Shown here piece by piece: positions 59,413 to 64,000 of a stretch of DNA of 64,000 nucleotides; position 1 is the stretch's first letter, and the number at the start of each line of letters is the position of its first letter. The stretch is from assembly GCF_004798865.1 (NCBI RefSeq), contig NW_025335268.1:34015678-34079677 (forward strand), in the 5' to 3' direction. The stretch is from Varanus komodoensis (taxonomy: Eukaryota; Chordata; Lepidosauria; Squamata; Varanidae). Below the pieces are notes generated by a model. The model saw only the letters and a program-made list of their open reading frames with translations, ran no database searches and was not told the origin of the DNA. A program made the translations under genes and the position numbers.

Positions 59413-62400
59413 CTTGTTGTTTAATGAGTTACAAATCTATCAGAAGACCATGACTATTAAGTTTCCTCAGAAGCCTTTCATGAGGGAAATACTTTCCTGG
59501 AAGTCCAAGTATGCAGTATCTGTCAGGTCAGCTCTACCCACAAGCTTATTGACATTCTCAACCAACTTCAAATGGTTGGTGAAGCAGGATAGCTAGTCAA
59601 CCAGGCACTTTAACTATCACGAATGGATGGTTTTATGTGCAAGTTTCTGTGCAAATTTTGTGAGTTAGCTTTCAAAAATTGCCAAAAATAAATTACAGTA
59701 CAATATTATATGTGTCTACTCTGAAATAAGTTATTTTTAGTTTAACAAAACTTAGTCCAGTTAAAGTTACATAGGATTGGACTGCCAGTTTCAAAATTCA
59801 TTATCTCATGAAATGCCACACATGAAATGCCACACATGGAATAGTGATTATTCTGAGTCTCATATTATCAAGGTCAAGGCAACCATTGATTATGTTACCA
59901 TGCCTATTAAATAGGTTGTATTTCGTTACCAGACAGGACATCTGATTTTATGTTCCATTCTGTCTTTTATGCATGCCCATAGAATGCTGATTTATTATTT
60001 TAGATGTATTAAAATGATATGAACTTTAGTAAATATTTACACCAATTTTAAGAACCCAGTAATTCCAGGGTCAAAACATATTTGAGGCAAGAAAAGCATT
60101 CAGAAGTTTACAAATCCTTTCACCTAGCAAAATGTTTTATGTATGCTGTGCAGAACTCTACAAATTTTTTATGATTTTTAAAGGTTGTTATGAAATTTAA
60201 ACTAATAGTGGGATCTTTATTGAACAGTTAAATTTCCATATTTTCCCCTGTTCCAGCCATGGAGATTAGCTAAATAAAATAATGACAGCCAGTACAGTCA
60301 ACAAGGATTTAATTCTGGAGTAAGGCATGATCACACCATGAATTATGAGCATAGTGCCCTGTTTCTAAATCTAGACGAAAATTTAGGAGTGGGGATGGAG
60401 AACGGTTTTAGAAAATGGTTGGAAAGGGTCGTGGTTTTTCATGCAGGGGTAAATGTTAGTTTGAAAACACAGAGAACATGAGGAATTGTAGCTCAGCTCT
60501 AATTGTGGTGCTACACACCGAAGCTGCTGGAAAACAAACATTCTAGAAGGGAGTTGGAGAGTACAAACGTTCAGCAAGTCATTGAAAATGAGATACCCCC
60601 ATTAAGAAGCAGCAAACGAGTACAGGCAAATGTTCAAAGGTAACACTGAAAAGTCTTTTCCTTTTCGTCCCCTAATATATTACCTTTTCACAACCACCAC
60701 ATTCTGAAAGGAAGAATTTGGCCAGATGCAAGCTTTCTAATTAAGCTAACTGCAGAAGGGAACATTCTAATTGTATTCCGGTAGCTGCAAAGAAACCTTC
60801 TTGGCAAGGGTGCACAACCTTTAGCTGCTAGGACAAAAGTCCCCCAAGAAGTTCAGAGATGCGTTTGCATAACATGTTGCACAACAGCTCAAGAGCCCAA
60901 CCAGTAGCTAAGAATTCAGTGGGAATAGAGCTAGACTGAAACTTGCTAAAGAGCTGTATGAGGTGCTAAATGTAATTTGCTAAAAAGGAGGGGAGCATGA
61001 AAGGAAACCACATTTAACTCAATAGACTCCAAAACAAAGGAATGAAGCAAGCAAGCAAGCAAGCATTAGCAAGCAAGATCTCATGATAGGCTTTATAGAC
61101 CTATCAGAGACATCAAAAATTAAGTTCCAGAGGGTCGTTGTGTTAGTGCATTGCATCAAAACAAGAATTAGTTGTAAAAAGGAAGTTCCAAGTTCCTTCA
61201 GAAGCATGAGAACTTTGATCCCATATTTGGAAGAAATTCAGATCACTCTTTGTATTAAAAACAGGCTACGGTAGGTTCACATTCTGGAACTGTGAAATCT
61301 GAATTTGATGTAAATAACTTTAATGAATTGGATGAGATATAACTGACCATACAGGGCTGGATTTGGCTTCTTTTCTGCTGGTGAAAGCATTTCCTGAGCT
61401 CGGAATGTTTCTGCTGGCCAAAAGGAGCAGGCAATCTTTGCCAATTCCCCCCCACTCCACATTCCCTCCCCCCAACCCCCACCACAACACCAGAGGGTCC
61501 CCCAATTTTCTGCAGCCAATTTTCAGTAGGGATAAGAGAATGTAAGGGAAAATGGGAATCAGTGAAGATCACTTACCTTCTCCAGTCTACTAATGGGAGA
61601 GAAAGAGCCCTCCCACCAATGAATGGCTGATTATGAATCAAGCCTCTTGCATTTCCTAAAATGCCTGTACTTTGTTATTTGTTACACAGTTTGAAGCTAG
61701 CTTCCAACAAATATTGTAAACATTGCCAGAGGGATGGATTTCTTGATGAAACTCTGTCAGCAAGTGGTGGTCAGCAGGAACCCATTTGCCCTACGTAAAC
61801 TGGAGATTTGGGTGTTATTCCTGTTTCATCTCCAAAAGTACATTTACACAGCCTCTTTTCTTTCAGGGTTATAACAGGAATTGCCACTAACCTTGTTTCA
61901 TAAGTCTTTGATGAAAATTCAATTAAAAATACAGTTGGATCGTTTGAGAAGACATGCTATTTCAAAGCACTCCAGTAAATGTTATTGTTATATTTGCATC
62001 TATCCAGGCATGTGGACTGCAGAAAAACAGAGCTGGCTGAGCCTGTATGGGAAGATCTCCAACTTCCTAGCGGAGAGTCCTGTGATATTTCCAGCTGGGG
62101 CAAGTTTTACAATGGATAAATATTACATGCTGATGAGCTACGGGATGCTCATCCAACAGCAAATGAAGACAGGACCATTCCTCTGATCTTTTGATGAAAT
62201 TGCCGTAGTGCTTCTGCCACGGAACATTTCTTAGTCAGTGCCCTCTGGTGTGTCTTGTCCTCTCCTCCCTTCTGCCTCCTAGGAAGTCTCAGCTGCACCA
62301 TCCTGTCTCCATCTTTGCTCCTAATTTTCCTTCCTGCTCCCATTCCAGCTCCATGTTGTTGCATCCATTTATGATGCCTCTGTGCTAACCCTCCCATGCA

Positions 62401-64000
62401 GCCTTCACCTCTCATTTTCCAGGCCGTCCTTCCAACTCTTTCCACCTGACTATGGATTACAAGGGAAAGTTGTAAGAAAATGTTGCATTTTGGAGTGTTC
62501 CAGTTCAGGGCACCAGCCAGCCCGCCCAATCCACTTCCAGAATTTTTCAAGCAAAAATGAAAAAGCAAAAAGTAGGTCTCTAGGTGTTTTTGATTTCAGT
62601 TTCCAGAAGCCCATGCCAAAAGGGCCAATAGTCAGTCCAAAACATCTGGAGATCTACTTTCTGCCCATCCTGGGATATCACTTGAGGGGTGAAAAGCATG
62701 GGGGGGGGGGGGCAGGACGAAGGCAGCAAATGAAAAGTTTTATGAGCCCTCTTTCATTTGCAGCTTCTACAGCTGCATTTTGTCAAACAGAAATAAAGAA
62801 GTGGTGCTGAACTATGCTTGTCATGTGTAGCTTTTGCCTGAGGCATCCATTTCCCCCGGAAATCTTACATTGTCCTCTGCTTCAGAAGTTGAGACCAAGA
62901 GTGAGGTAGAACAACAAACATCAGAGCAGCAACATTTATTTACATGGAACACAGGACTGAACTGTTCATTCCCTCAGCATGCTTTCCGGAGCCAGCTGCC
63001 CAGGAAAGGGCCTCCTAGGTCATTGCTGTTTCTCTTAAAGGAGTCGATCGGCGTAGCAGATAGCTGGCTACACTTCAGGCAATTTGCACATTTTAGAACA
63101 CCTCCAGCTTACACCATGCAACACATCGGGGGACTGTGCCCCACTCCTGATCTCCTGAAACACTGGCAAGAGTGTCTATAGCAGAGCTAGCCCACCTAGA
63201 CCTGCTGACTATGGCACACTGCCCTGGAAGGCCATCTGAGGCGCTTAAGCTTTAAGCCCCCCACCATTAGGCATTAGAAATGGACATTTCCAGGATTGCT
63301 CCCATGCCTTGAAACTGCAATGTGGATGCACCATAGCCATTTCTCAACTGTGGATGGTCCAGTTCAAAACTGAGTGTTGATGTCAGGGGTATAGAAAGAA
63401 CCTCTTTGGACTGAATTCCATTTCTGAGAAACTCTCAGACATATATCTTAATGGTTGATGGGGCTGCAGGAAAAGGGATGGAGCCAAAAATACAAAAGAC
63501 AACACCATAGTTTAGTTTAAAACTGGCATTCCACTAGCTAAGTCAGGGTGCAGAACCTCTTGCAGTCTGTGGGCTGCATTTCTTTGTGCAGAGGGACACA
63601 TACCCACAGTGACTAGGGCCAAAGACAACCAGGGTGGGACCAAATATCACAATATACCACTACATTTTGGATCTTAAAGGTTAGGGAAGTCATTTCAACT
63701 TTATATAATGGGCGGGGGGAAATGGCACAGAAGCCAACATGGCCAAATAATTGGAAACTAGGGGAAAGGAGACCCTCCCCCATGGAAAGGGGGTCTAGCA
63801 ATCTGGTGAACCCCTGAGAGCTATACTGGGACACCAGGTAGGATAGATTTGGCCTCCAGCTCTGAGGTTCTGCACCCCAGGTTTATGGAGTTCCCACCTA
63901 CACATTTATTTACTCCTCTGAGGAAGGAGTTTCCATGTTGATGTTCTTCAACACTCCTTTGTCAGAATAATCTTTGGTGTCCTGACTGCAGTTCCTTTGG
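59413..64000. other. Right end of the window; no gene recognised
   Basis: I read the longer frames here (61881-62186 plus, 62149-62568 minus, 62382-62810 plus, 62834-63181 plus) and found no known domain and no SLC22-like exon. A G run lies at 62700-62712. Confidence 0.35.
61045..61078. repeat. (AAGC)n microsatellite
   Basis: Five units, a short interruption, then two more. Confidence 0.85.

Noticed and set aside
61881-62186. 101-codon frame that looks exon-like
   Set aside because: No domain, no splice context and no SLC22 or kringle similarity were seen.
62149-62810. Frames of 139-142 codons on both strands
   Set aside because: They overlap each other and match nothing recognised; composition alone can explain them.

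Overview
The window is nuclear DNA from a vertebrate, most likely a squamate reptile. The evidence is spliced genes with orthologues beside each other in mammals, many L2- and CR1-type LINE fragments, MIR-type and tRNA-derived SINEs, and one BovB (RTE) LINE fragment. That repeat mix is typical of lizards and snakes; the species cannot be named from the sequence alone.

Layout. (1) Positions 1-6112, plus strand: two consecutive kringle domains, each split over two exons, of a plasminogen-like gene (PLG). The window opens inside an intron of this gene, so its 5' part lies to the left. (2) Positions about 6690-10715: a nearly full-length but decayed L2-type LINE with a GC-rich, partly tandem 5' region and one 100-N assembly gap. 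(3) Positions 12648-44709, minus strand: all 11 coding exons of SLC22A3 (organic cation transporter 3), rebuilt by splice phase and homology into one open frame of 544 codons plus stop. Several exons are too short or lack an internal ATG, so simple ORF calling misses them. (4) Positions about 44710-64000: the SLC22A3 upstream flank and an intergenic stretch with repeats and no gene I can support.

PLG and SLC22A3 converge tail to tail, as I recall for the mouse locus (Plg and Slc22a3), so this looks like the ancestral order. The odd point is that no serine-protease exon of plasminogen was found in the roughly 6.5 kb between the last kringle and the SLC22A3 stop codon, although the last kringle exon ends at a donor in the phase expected to continue. 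A real loss, a kringle-only gene and a misjoin at the N gap are all open.

The SLC22A3 introns hold dispersed repeats, two fold-back sequences (a near-perfect 32-bp-arm hairpin in intron 9 and a larger diverged one in intron 2), a fragment of U2 snRNA, and the BovB fragment in intron 1. Repeat boundaries are approximate, because they come from reading and remembered consensus sequences rather than from a search.
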